64,000 bases of DNA, taken from an uncultured Sphingomonas sp. Its GTDB lineage: Bacteria > Pseudomonadota > Alphaproteobacteria > Sphingomonadales > Sphingomonadaceae. The notes under the pieces were generated by a model that was given only the letters and a program-made list of their open reading frames with translations, did not search any database and was not told the origin of the DNA. Below, piece by piece: positions 28,309 to 36,486 of the stretch (position 1 is its first letter; the number at the start of each line of letters is the position of its first letter). A program made the position numbers and the translations under genes. The stretch spans positions 1 through 64,000 of the forward strand of contig CAJYLT010000005.1 in NCBI GenBank assembly GCA_913775795.1. Direction: 5' to 3'.

Positions 28309-29769
28309 ATGAACAAGCCGCGCCAGAGCATGGCGGGTCTCTGGAACATCTCGTTCGGCTTTTTCGGGATCCAGATCGCGTTCGCGCTTCAGAACGCCAA
28401 TGTCAGCCGCATCTTCCAGTCGCTGGGCGCCGAGATCGATCAGCTCGCGTTTCTGTCGATCGCCGGGCCGGTCACGGGCCTGCTCGTCCAGCCAGTCATC
28501 GGCCATTATTCGGACCGCACGTGGAGCCGCTTCGGCCGCCGCCGGCCCTTCTTCCTTGGCGGCGCGATCCTGGTGGCGTTGGCGCTGGTCGGGATGCCGC
28601 ATGCCGGCGTGCTGCTGACCGCGGCGATCATGCTGTGGCTGCTCGATGCGTCGCTCAACATCTCGATGGAGCCGTTCCGCGCCTTCGTCGGCGACATGCT
28701 GGGCAAGGAACAGCAAACCGCGGGCTACGCCTTCCAGACCGCGTTCATCGGCGCGGGCGCCGTCGTCGGCTCGCTGGCGCCCGAGCTCCTCAACATGGCG
28801 GGCGTCGCCAACACCGCGCCAGCGGGGGTCATTCCGCCGTCGGTTCGATACGCCTTCTATATCGGCGCTGCGGCGATCCTGTTGGCGGTGCTGTGGACCG
28901 TGCTCACCACGCGCGAATATCCGCCCGAGCAGATGGAAACCTTTGCCGGCCCCGCCGCGCCCGAGCATGAGGCGACGGTGGTGGCCCCCGCCAATGGCCC
29001 GATCTGGGCGCTGGCGGGCGTCGCCGTGGTGGCGGGAGTCTATGCGCTCGCGCTCGACAAGGCGGTCTATGTCCTCGGCGGAGCATTGGTCGCGTTCGGA
29101 TTGGCCCGTGTCGCGGCGCGGTCGATGGCGGCGAATGGCAGCCGAAGCGCGCTGGTCCTCATCAATTCCGACCTAGCACAGATGCCGCCGACGATGCGCC
29201 GCCTCGCGCTCGTTCAGTTCTTCACCTGGTCGGCCCTGTTCATCCTGTGGATCTATACCACCCCGGTCGTGACGCAGGTCGTGTTCGGCTCCACCGATCC
29301 CACCAGCGCCGCCTTTAACGAAGGGGCTGACTGGGTCGGCGTCCTGTTTGCCAGCTACAACGGGATCGCGGCGGTCGGCGCGTTTGTGCTGCCCTGGCTG
29401 GCGGGCCGGATCGGCAAGGTGAAGACGCATGTCTTTGGCCTGCTGTGCGGCGCGGCCGGGTTTGCGACGATCCTGGTCACCCGCGACGCGCACCTGCTGC
29501 TGGTGGCGATGGTGTTCGTCGGCATCGCCTGGGCGTCGATCCTGACGATGCCGTATGCGATCCTGGCCGGCGCGCTCGATCCGCGGAAGTACGGGATCTA
29601 CATGGGGCTGTTCAACATCTTCATCGTCGTGCCCCAGCTGATCGTCGCGGCGGTGATGGGTGCCGTCATCAAGGCGTTCTTCCCCGGCCAGCCGGTCTGG
29701 ACGATGGCGATCGGCGCGGCCGTGATGGTGCTCGCCGCAGCCACGATGCTGCGCGTGAAAGAGGCCTGA
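28309..29769 (+). CDS. MFS transporter (sugar/SLC45-like)
   Basis: WNISFGFFGIQIAFALQNANVSRIFQSLG; GHYSDRTWSRFGRRRPFFLGGA; 12-TM-like hydrophobicity; downstream of the mal-type regulator. Confidence 0.9.
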   Translation: MNKPRQSMAGLWNISFGFFGIQIAFALQNANVSRIFQSLGAEIDQLAFLSIAGPVTGLLVQPVIGHYSDRTWSRFGRRRPFFLGGAILVALALVGMPHAGVLLTAAIMLWLLDASLNISMEPFRAFVGDMLGKEQQTAGYAFQTAFIGAGAVVGSLAPELLNMAGVANTAPAGVIPPSVRYAFYIGAAAILLAVLWTVLTTREYPPEQMETFAGPAAPEHEATVVAPANGPIWALAGVAVVAGVYALALDKAVYVLGGALVAFGLARVAARSMAANGSRSALVLINSDLAQMPPTMRRLALVQFFTWSALFILWIYTTPVVTQVVFGSTDPTSAAFNEGADWVGVLFASYNGIAAVGAFVLPWLAGRIGKVKTHVFGLLCGAAGFATILVTRDAHLLLVAMVFVGIAWASILTMPYAILAGALDPRKYGIYMGLFNIFIVVPQLIVAAVMGAVIKAFFPGQPVWTMAIGAAVMVLAAATMLRVKEA

Positions 29770-29794
29770 CGCTTTTCCCCTCCGGTTTCGCTTT

Positions 29795-29822
29795 CAAGTG
29801 TGGTGGTTCGGCATTACACTTG
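29795..29822 (+). promoter_or_regulatory. inverted repeat upstream of the SPFH gene (putative promoter/operator)
   Basis: CAAGTGT (29795-29801) ... ACACTTG (29816-29822), 14-bp spacer, 22 bp upstream of ATG 29844. Confidence 0.45.
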
Positions 29823-29843
29823 GGGCATCACCGGAGGGATCCC

Positions 29844-30839
29844 ATGGGCATTCTCGATTTTCTGAAGAAGCAGTTCGTCGACGTCATCGATTGGGTAGAG
29901 GAGCCCGGCGACCTCGCCATCCGCTATCCGATGGAGGATCGCGAGATCCAGAACGGTGCCGCGCTGACGGTGCGCGAGGGGCAGGTCGCGTTCTTCTATA
30001 ACGAGGGGCAGATGGCCGACGCGTTCGGGCCGGGCCAGCATACGCTGAACACGCAGAACCTGCCGCTCCTCACCGCGCTCCAGAACTGGGACAAGGGCTT
30101 CCAGTCGCCGTTCAAGGCCGACGTGCTGTTCTTCACGCAGAAGGAACAGGCCGGCCTCAAATGGGGCACGTCGCAGCCCGTCACCGTGCGCGACAAGGAG
30201 TTCGGCCCGCTGCGCATCCGCGCGTTCGGCGGCTACAGTTTCCGCATCGAACAGCCGCCGGTGTTCCAGGCCAAGCTGATGGGCACGCTCGATCACGTCC
30301 GCGTCGGCGATGTGGAGGGCCAGCTGCGCTCGGCGATCGCGACGCAGCTTGCGACCTCGCTCGGTCGCAGCGAGTTCGGCTTCGTCGACATGGCTGCCGA
30401 TCAGGCGGCGATGTCCGACCGCCTGCGCGAGATGGTGCAGCCCGCCTTCACCCAATGGGGCCTCAGCTGCCAGACCTTCTTCGTCGAGAGCCTGTCGCTG
30501 CCCGACGAGGTGCAGAAATATCTCGACAAGGCATCGTCGATGCGCGTCGTCGGCGACCTCGACCGCTTCGTGAAGTTCCAGAGCGCCGACGCGATCGAAA
30601 AGGCGGCGAGTGCTGAGGGCGGGGTCGCGAGCCTGGGCGTCGGCGCGGGTGCGGGCATGGCGCTGGGTCAGGCGATGGCCGCGGGCCTTGGCGGCGGCGG
30701 TCAGGCGAGCGCGCCCGCTGGCGGCGGCGACGATCCGTACGGCCAGATCGAGAAACTGCACAAGCTGCTGACGATCGGCGCGATCACCCAGGCGGACTTC
30801 GACGCGAAGAAGGCGGAGTTGCTGGGCCGGATTCGCTGA
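29844..30839 (+). CDS. SPFH domain protein with C-terminal SHOCT-like region (virion core/YdjI-like family)
   Basis: MGILDFLKKQFVDVIDWVEEPGDLAIRYPMEDREIQNGAALTVREGQVAFFYNEGQMADAFGPGQHTLNTQNLP; C-terminus DDPYGQIEKLHKLLTIGAITQADFDAKKAELLGRI. Confidence 0.9.
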   Translation: MGILDFLKKQFVDVIDWVEEPGDLAIRYPMEDREIQNGAALTVREGQVAFFYNEGQMADAFGPGQHTLNTQNLPLLTALQNWDKGFQSPFKADVLFFTQKEQAGLKWGTSQPVTVRDKEFGPLRIRAFGGYSFRIEQPPVFQAKLMGTLDHVRVGDVEGQLRSAIATQLATSLGRSEFGFVDMAADQAAMSDRLREMVQPAFTQWGLSCQTFFVESLSLPDEVQKYLDKASSMRVVGDLDRFVKFQSADAIEKAASAEGGVASLGVGAGAGMALGQAMAAGLGGGGQASAPAGGGDDPYGQIEKLHKLLTIGAITQADFDAKKAELLGRIR

Positions 30840-30843
30840 TCGT

Positions 30844-30968
30844 CTCCCCTCCCTGACAAGGGAGGGGTCGGGGTGGGTCGGCCCGCGATGGCCGCCTCAT
30901 CTGCCGCGAATGCCACGCCCGACAATCGGCCCACCCACCCCCAGCCCCTCCCTTCTCAGGGAGGGGAG
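30844..30968. repeat. large inverted repeat whose arms are themselves hairpins
   Basis: CTCCCCTCCCTGACAAGGGAGGGGTCGGGGTGGGTCGGCC versus the reverse complement of GGCCCACCCACCCCCAGCCCCTCCCTTCTCAGGGAGGGGAG; only a few differences. Confidence 0.85.
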
Positions 30969-30982
30969 CAGGTCGCCCCTCA

Positions 30983-31651
30983 ATGCTGACCCTACCCTGC
31001 CCCAATTGCGGCGCGCCCGTGACCTTCCGATCGCCGGCGCTGCCCAATCGCGTCTGCGACCATTGCCGCTCGATGCTGGTGCGCAGCGATGTGGGCGTTG
31101 GCGTCGCCGGCGAACAGGCGGCACTGCCGTTCGACGTGTCGCCGATCCAGATCGGCACGCGCGGGCGCTTCGACGGGCGGGCGTTCGAGGTGATCGGCCG
31201 CGTCCGCTGGTCGTGGGACGACGGGTCGTGGAACGAATGGCTGTGCCTGTTCGAGGGCGGCGTCCACGGCTGGCTGGGCGAGGCGATGGGCGATTTCATG
31301 ATGACGTTCGAGCGGCCGCTGGCCGAGGTCCGCTCCGCCGAACTCGACCGCATCGCCCGCGGCGCGCCCGCGCTGCCCGGCCGCAAGGCTGAGATCGACG
31401 GCGAGGAACTGGCGATCGCCGACGCGCGTGAGGTGTCGTGTATCGCCGCCGAGGGCGAGCTGCCCTTCACCGCCCTGCCCGGCTGGACGATCTACTCCGT
31501 CGATCTCAAGGCCGCATCGGGCCGCGCCGCCAGCCTTCAGCGCGAGGGGGGCGAGGCATGGTTCTATGACGGCCGCTATGTGACGCTGGCCGAGCTGTCG
31601 GCCAACAACCTGCGCGCGATCGAGGGATGGACGATGCCGCGCTATGGCTGA
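30983..31651 (+). CDS. zinc-ribbon DUF4178 domain-containing protein
   Basis: MLTLPCPNCGAPVTFRSPALPNRVCDHCRSMLVRSD; IGTRGRFDGRAFEVIGRVRWSWDDGSWNEWLCLFEGGVHGWLGEAMG. Confidence 0.85.
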   Translation: MLTLPCPNCGAPVTFRSPALPNRVCDHCRSMLVRSDVGVGVAGEQAALPFDVSPIQIGTRGRFDGRAFEVIGRVRWSWDDGSWNEWLCLFEGGVHGWLGEAMGDFMMTFERPLAEVRSAELDRIARGAPALPGRKAEIDGEELAIADAREVSCIAAEGELPFTALPGWTIYSVDLKAASGRAASLQREGGEAWFYDGRYVTLAELSANNLRAIEGWTMPRYG

Positions 31652-32984
31652 CGCTGCCGTCGCCCAGCCCGCCGCGAAGGCGCTGTCCTGCCCCAATTGC
31701 GGCGGCACCGTCACGCTGCGCGCAGCCGGCTATTCCGTCACGGTCGCATGCGAGTATTGCGCGAGCATCCTCGACGTGTCCCAGCCCGAAGTGCGGCTGG
31801 TCACGCGCTACAACGAAAAGGCGTCGCGGCTCGCCATCCCGCTCGGCACGCGCGGCACGCTGGACGGGACCGAGTGGGAAGTGGTCGGCTGGATGGCGCG
31901 CGACGACAGCGGCTATCCGTGGGAGGAGTTCCTCCTCTTCAATCCCTATCACGGCTATCGCTGGCTGATCGAGCAGCGCGGCGGCTGGAGCTTCGGCGAG
32001 CAACTGACCCGGACGCCCGAGGGAAGCTGGGGCGGGCTCAAGGTCGATGGCGAAAGCTACAAGCCCTTCTTCGCCGACGGCACCGCGCGGGTGACCGACG
32101 TGGTCGGCGAATTCTACTGGCGGGTGAAGCGCGGCGACACCGTCCGCACCGACGATTGGGTAAGGCCGGGCGCGATGCTGTCGCGCGAGGCGGACGGCAA
32201 GGAGGTGAACTGGTCGCGCTCGCGCTGGGTCCCCGCCGCCACGATCGCCGCCGCCTTCGGCGTGGCGGCCGGCGGGAAGCCCTGGCCGCCGCTGCCGCAC
32301 CAGCCCTCGCCCGCGCTGCCCTTCGTCAAGGGCGGCATCGTCATCGCCATCCTCGCTTTCCTCGCCCTGTTGGTCGGCGCGTCGATCACCGGCGGCGGCC
32401 GATCGCTCTGGAACGGGTCGATCGCGATCGCCGCCGATGGTCGTGACCAGCAGGCGACGGTCGGCCCGATCGAACTTACCCGTCCCTATCAACGGGTACG
32501 CGTCTCGGCCGACGTGCCCGCGCTGTCGAACGGCTGGGTCGACCTCGACTACACGCTCGTCGATCGCAAGAACCAGGCGAGCTACACCGCGTCGAAGGCG
32601 GCGGAGCGCTACACCGGCCGCGACTCGGACGGCGACTGGAGCGAGGGCGACCAGACCGCCGGCGCCGATTTCGCCGCGCTGCCCGCCGGCACCTACGATC
32701 TCGTCATCGACTACAAAGGCAACAACTGGGTCGATCCGAACAAGTCTTCGGGCAACTTCTGGGATCCCGGCGCAGGCGAACGGACGCCCGACTGGCGCCG
32801 TGATGCCGTCCAGCCGCAGGTGAACATCAGCGTTCGCAGCCGCGGCGGCGCGGGCGGCGGCGTGTTCGTCCTCATGCTGATCCTGATCGTGCTGCCGCTC
32901 GGAGCCGGCCTCCTGATCCATGCCCAGTTCGAGGGCGCCCGCCGCGGCGAGAGCGACTTCGCGTCGGGAGGGGACGACGACTGA
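31644..32984 (+). CDS. zinc-ribbon DUF4178 domain-containing membrane protein (longer paralogue)
   Basis: LSCPNCGGTVTLRAAGYSVTVACEYCASILDVSQPE; LGTRGTLDGTEWEVVGWMARDDSGYPWEEFLLFNPYHGYRWLIEQRGGWSFG; TM helices around VIAILAFLALLVGASI and VLMLILIVLPLGAGLLI. Confidence 0.87.
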   Translation: MADAAVAQPAAKALSCPNCGGTVTLRAAGYSVTVACEYCASILDVSQPEVRLVTRYNEKASRLAIPLGTRGTLDGTEWEVVGWMARDDSGYPWEEFLLFNPYHGYRWLIEQRGGWSFGEQLTRTPEGSWGGLKVDGESYKPFFADGTARVTDVVGEFYWRVKRGDTVRTDDWVRPGAMLSREADGKEVNWSRSRWVPAATIAAAFGVAAGGKPWPPLPHQPSPALPFVKGGIVIAILAFLALLVGASITGGGRSLWNGSIAIAADGRDQQATVGPIELTRPYQRVRVSADVPALSNGWVDLDYTLVDRKNQASYTASKAAERYTGRDSDGDWSEGDQTAGADFAALPAGTYDLVIDYKGNNWVDPNKSSGNFWDPGAGERTPDWRRDAVQPQVNISVRSRGGAGGGVFVLMLILIVLPLGAGLLIHAQFEGARRGESDFASGGDDD

Positions 32985-33145
32985 TGCGCACCTCGATCTT
33001 TCTCTACGGCCTGTGGTGCCTCGCCATTGTCGGGCTGTTCATGGTCGCCAACACCTATGCCTGGTCGCCGTTCGCGGACGGGCGCAGCGGTCCGCGCGGC
33101 AGCGGCGGCGGCGTCATTTTCGTCGGCGGACCCAACCACAAATAA
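32984..33145 (+). CDS. 53-aa membrane peptide
   Basis: TGATG overlap with upstream stop: MRTSIFLYGLWCLAIVGLFMVANTYAWSPFADGRSGPRGSGGGVIFVGGPNHK*. Below the length cutoff of the supplied ORF track. Confidence 0.7.
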   Translation: MRTSIFLYGLWCLAIVGLFMVANTYAWSPFADGRSGPRGSGGGVIFVGGPNHK

Positions 33146-33157
33146 AGGGGATTTCGG

Positions 33158-33370
33158 ATGGTCACCTCGCTCGCCACCCTGCTGAACACACTGCTCTATG
33201 CCGGCGTCGGCATCTTCGTGTTCCTCGTCGGTTTCTTCATCCTTGACCTCCTGACCCCCGGCAAGCTCTGGCAGGAGATTCACGACCAGCGGAACATCGG
33301 CGTCGCGATCGTCGCGGGGGCGATGGCGCTGGGCCTGGCGATTATCGTCGCTGCCGCCATCCATGGCTGA
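33158..33370 (+). CDS. DUF350 (YjfL/UPF0719-like) membrane protein
   Basis: MVTSLATLLNTLLYAGVGIFVFLVGFFILDLLTPGKLWQEIHDQRNIGVAIVAGAMALGLAIIVAAAIHG. Confidence 0.88.
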   Translation: MVTSLATLLNTLLYAGVGIFVFLVGFFILDLLTPGKLWQEIHDQRNIGVAIVAGAMALGLAIIVAAAIHG

Positions 33371-34892
33371 AGCCGACCCCGCCGCGCGGCCAAAGGTCAC
33401 GGCGCCGGCGGGGGCACTCCTCGTCTCGGCGTTCGTCGTCGCGACGTGCGGGCTTATATACGAACTGCTCGCGTCGACGATCGCCAGCTACCTGCTCGGC
33501 GACAGCGTCACGCAGTTCTCGACCGTCATCGGCACCTATCTGTTCGCGATGGGCATCGGATCGTGGTGCTCGCGCTATGTAAAACGCGGCGAGCTTCGCC
33601 TGTTCGTCCGCACCGAATTGCTGATCGCGATTATCGGCGGCTGTTCGGCCGCGCTCCTCTTCATGCTCTTTCCGCTGGTCGAGCATTTCCGCATCGCGCT
33701 CTACGGCATCGTGCTGGCGATCGGGTTCCTCGTCGGGCTCGAGATCCCGCTGCTCATCCGCATCCTCAAGGATTTCGATTTCCGCGAGACGGTGTCGAGT
33801 GTCCTCACCTTCGACTATGTCGGCGCGCTCGCCGCCTCGCTCCTCTTCCCGCTCGTCCTGATGCCGCATCTCGGCATGATCCGCACGGGTTTCGCATTCG
33901 GCATCGCCAATGCGGGCGTCGCGCTCGCCCTCCTGCTCGCGCTCCCGCGCGGACGTCGGATGAAGGGGGAGGTCGCCGCCGCAATCGTCATCCTCCTGCT
34001 GCTCGCCGCCGGCTTCGCCGCGTCGGACAAGCTCCAGCGGTTCGGCGAGCAGGCGGGCTATGGCGAGCCCGTCGTCTATGCTCGGTCGAGCCGCTACCAG
34101 CGCATCGTCCTGACGCGAAAGGACGACGACCTGCGCCTCTATCTCAACGGCAACCTGCAATTCTCGTCCCGCGACGAGTATCGCTATCACGAGGCGCTGG
34201 TGAAGCCCGTGCTGGGCCGCGTCGCCAACCCCGCCAATGTCCTGATCCTGGGCGGCGGCGACGGCCTCGCGGCGCGGGAGGTATTTCGCGACCCCGCCGT
34301 CCGCCGCGTGACACTGGTCGATCTCGACCCGGAAATGACCGCGCTGTTCCGCGACACCCCGGCGCTGGCCGAGCTCAATCGCGGCTCGCTGTCCGACCCG
34401 CGCATGACCGTCGTCAACGCCGACGCGTTCAGATGGGCGCGAGAGGCCCGGGGACAGTATGACGCGATCATCGTCGATTTCCCCGATCCCGTCGATTATT
34501 CGGTGGGCAAGCTCTACACCGACGCCTTCTATACCCAGGTCCGCCGCCTCCTCGCGCCATCGGGCATGATGGTCGTCCAGTCGACCTCGCCGCTGGTGGC
34601 GCCCGACGCCTATTGGACGATTTCGACGACGCTGGAGGCAGTGGGGTTCGCAACCAAGGGCTATCACGCCTATGTCCCGAGCTTCGGCGAATGGGGCTAC
34701 ACGCTCGCCGCGCTGCGCCCGATCCCGGCGCACGCCCGGCTGACGCCCGGCCGGTTCGTCACCGCCGCGAGCGAACCGCCGCTGTTCGACTTTCCCCCCG
34801 ACATGGCCCGCCGCCGGGTCGAGGTGAACCGGCTGGACAATCAGGCGCTGGTCCGCGTCTTCGACACCGCGTGGAGCCGGTATGAAAGCTGA
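33363..34892 (+). CDS. polyamine aminopropyltransferase (spermidine synthase-like) with N-terminal multi-TM domain
   Basis: Multi-TM N-terminus (CGLIYELLASTIASYLLGDSVTQFSTVIGTYLFAMGIGS); VLILGGGDGLAAREVFRDPAVRRVTLVDLDPEMTALF; YDAIIVDFPDPVDYSVGKLYTDAFY. Confidence 0.93.
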   Translation: MAEADPAARPKVTAPAGALLVSAFVVATCGLIYELLASTIASYLLGDSVTQFSTVIGTYLFAMGIGSWCSRYVKRGELRLFVRTELLIAIIGGCSAALLFMLFPLVEHFRIALYGIVLAIGFLVGLEIPLLIRILKDFDFRETVSSVLTFDYVGALAASLLFPLVLMPHLGMIRTGFAFGIANAGVALALLLALPRGRRMKGEVAAAIVILLLLAAGFAASDKLQRFGEQAGYGEPVVYARSSRYQRIVLTRKDDDLRLYLNGNLQFSSRDEYRYHEALVKPVLGRVANPANVLILGGGDGLAAREVFRDPAVRRVTLVDLDPEMTALFRDTPALAELNRGSLSDPRMTVVNADAFRWAREARGQYDAIIVDFPDPVDYSVGKLYTDAFYTQVRRLLAPSGMMVVQSTSPLVAPDAYWTISTTLEAVGFATKGYHAYVPSFGEWGYTLAALRPIPAHARLTPGRFVTAASEPPLFDFPPDMARRRVEVNRLDNQALVRVFDTAWSRYES

Positions 34893-36486
34893 CCGACGGG
34901 CTGCGCTGTTCGGCCTCGGCGCGGGGGCGGCGGCGCTGGCGGGGGGCGGCGCGGCGCTGGCGTTCCGAGAACCGCCGCTGCCGCCCGGCGCACTTGCCGG
35001 CGCGGATCTCGCGCGCGGGCATCGGCTGCGTCAGGGGAAGTTCCCGGCGCCGTCGCGCGAGGAGCAGGTGGGCCTGGCCATCGCCGGCGGCGGGATTTCG
35101 GGGCTGTCGGCGGGGTGGACGCTGGCCGAAGCCGGCTTCGACGATTTCGCGCTGCTCGAGTTGGAAGACGAAGCGGGCGGAAACGCGCGCAGCGGCCGCA
35201 ATGCCGTCAGCGCCTATCCGCTCGGCGCGCACTACCTGCCCATCCCCAATCGCGAGGCGACAGCGCTTCGTCGGATGCTTCAGCGCATGGGGATGATCGT
35301 CGGCGAGGCGAACGGCGTGCCGGTCTACGACCCGATGCAGCTTTGCGCCGACCTTCAGGAACGGCTGCTCTGGCGCGGGCGCTGGCAGGAAGGGCTGGTC
35401 CCGCGAACCGGCCTTGCGGCCAAGGACAAGGCCGATCTCGCCGCCTTCGACGCCGAGATGGCGCGCGCGAGAGCCGCGATCGGCAGCGACGACCGGCCGG
35501 CCTTCACCACGCCGACCGCCTACAGCTCGGCCGATCCGGCATGGCGCGCTCTCGACCGACAGACGTTCGCCGGCTGGCTCGACGCGCGCGGCCTGACCTC
35601 GCCGGTCCTACGCGCGCACGTCCGCTATTCGATGCGCGACGATTACGGAACCGAGCCGGAGCACGTGTCCGCCTGGGCCGGCGTGCATTACTGGGCGGGC
35701 CGCCGCGGGTTCGCTGCGCCCGACGTCGCCGACAACGTGCTGACCTGGCCGGTCGGCAACGGGCACCTTGCCGGCCTGATGGCGAAGCGCCTCGGCGATC
35801 GCATCCGTGCTGGCCGCATCGTCCATGCCGTCACCCGCACCGACGACGGCGTCGCGATCGACAGCTTCGACGTCGCAAGCGGCGACACCGTCCGCACGCA
35901 CGCCCGCGCCGCCATTCTGGCGATGCCGCTGTTCGTCACCGCGCGGCTGGTCCCGGAGATCGATGCGAAGCCCTGCACCTACGCCCCCTGGATCGTCGCC
36001 AACGTCACCGTGGCACAGCCGCCGCGCGGGACGGGCGCGCCGCTCGCTTGGGACAATGTTTCGACCACCAGCGAATCGCTCGGCTACGTCGTCGCGACGC
36101 ATCAGGACGCGTCGGCCCCCGCCGGCGCGACGGTGCTGAGCTGGTACATGCCGCTGTCGAGCATGGCGCCGGCCAGCGCCCGTCGCCTGATGCTCGAGCG
36201 CCCCGCCGACGAGTGGAAGCGGATCGTTCGCGACGACCTGCTCGCCATGCACCCGGAACTCGACATCGGCGAGATCGCGCTGTGGCGCTGGGGCCATGCG
36301 ATGATCCGCCCGACGCCCGGCTATGTCTGGGGCGCCGCCCCGCGCCACCGCGTCGACCCGCCGCTGTTCCTCGCGCACAGCGACCTGTCGGGGCTTTCGT
36401 TGTTCGAGGAAGCGCATTTCCACGGCACCCAGGCGGCGGAGGCGGCGATGACGACGCTCGGCCACGCGCACGAGACGCTGATATGA
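34882..36486 (+). CDS. FAD-dependent amine-oxidase-like oxidoreductase with putative Tat signal
   Basis: MKADRRAALFGLGAGAAALAGGGAALAF; GLAIAGGGISGLSAGWTLAEAGFDDFALLELEDEAGGNARSGRN; C-terminal LFLAHSDLSGLSLFEEAHFHGTQAAEA. Confidence 0.88.
   Translation: MKADRRAALFGLGAGAAALAGGGAALAFREPPLPPGALAGADLARGHRLRQGKFPAPSREEQVGLAIAGGGISGLSAGWTLAEAGFDDFALLELEDEAGGNARSGRNAVSAYPLGAHYLPIPNREATALRRMLQRMGMIVGEANGVPVYDPMQLCADLQERLLWRGRWQEGLVPRTGLAAKDKADLAAFDAEMARARAAIGSDDRPAFTTPTAYSSADPAWRALDRQTFAGWLDARGLTSPVLRAHVRYSMRDDYGTEPEHVSAWAGVHYWAGRRGFAAPDVADNVLTWPVGNGHLAGLMAKRLGDRIRAGRIVHAVTRTDDGVAIDSFDVASGDTVRTHARAAILAMPLFVTARLVPEIDAKPCTYAPWIVANVTVAQPPRGTGAPLAWDNVSTTSESLGYVVATHQDASAPAGATVLSWYMPLSSMAPASARRLMLERPADEWKRIVRDDLLAMHPELDIGEIALWRWGHAMIRPTPGYVWGAAPRHRVDPPLFLAHSDLSGLSLFEEAHFHGTQAAEAAMTTLGHAHETLI

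Noticed and set aside
29844-30839. Possible prophage signal from the 'virion core protein-like' resemblance of the SPFH protein
   Set aside because: The family name is historical; no capsid, tail, integrase or lysis genes are nearby.
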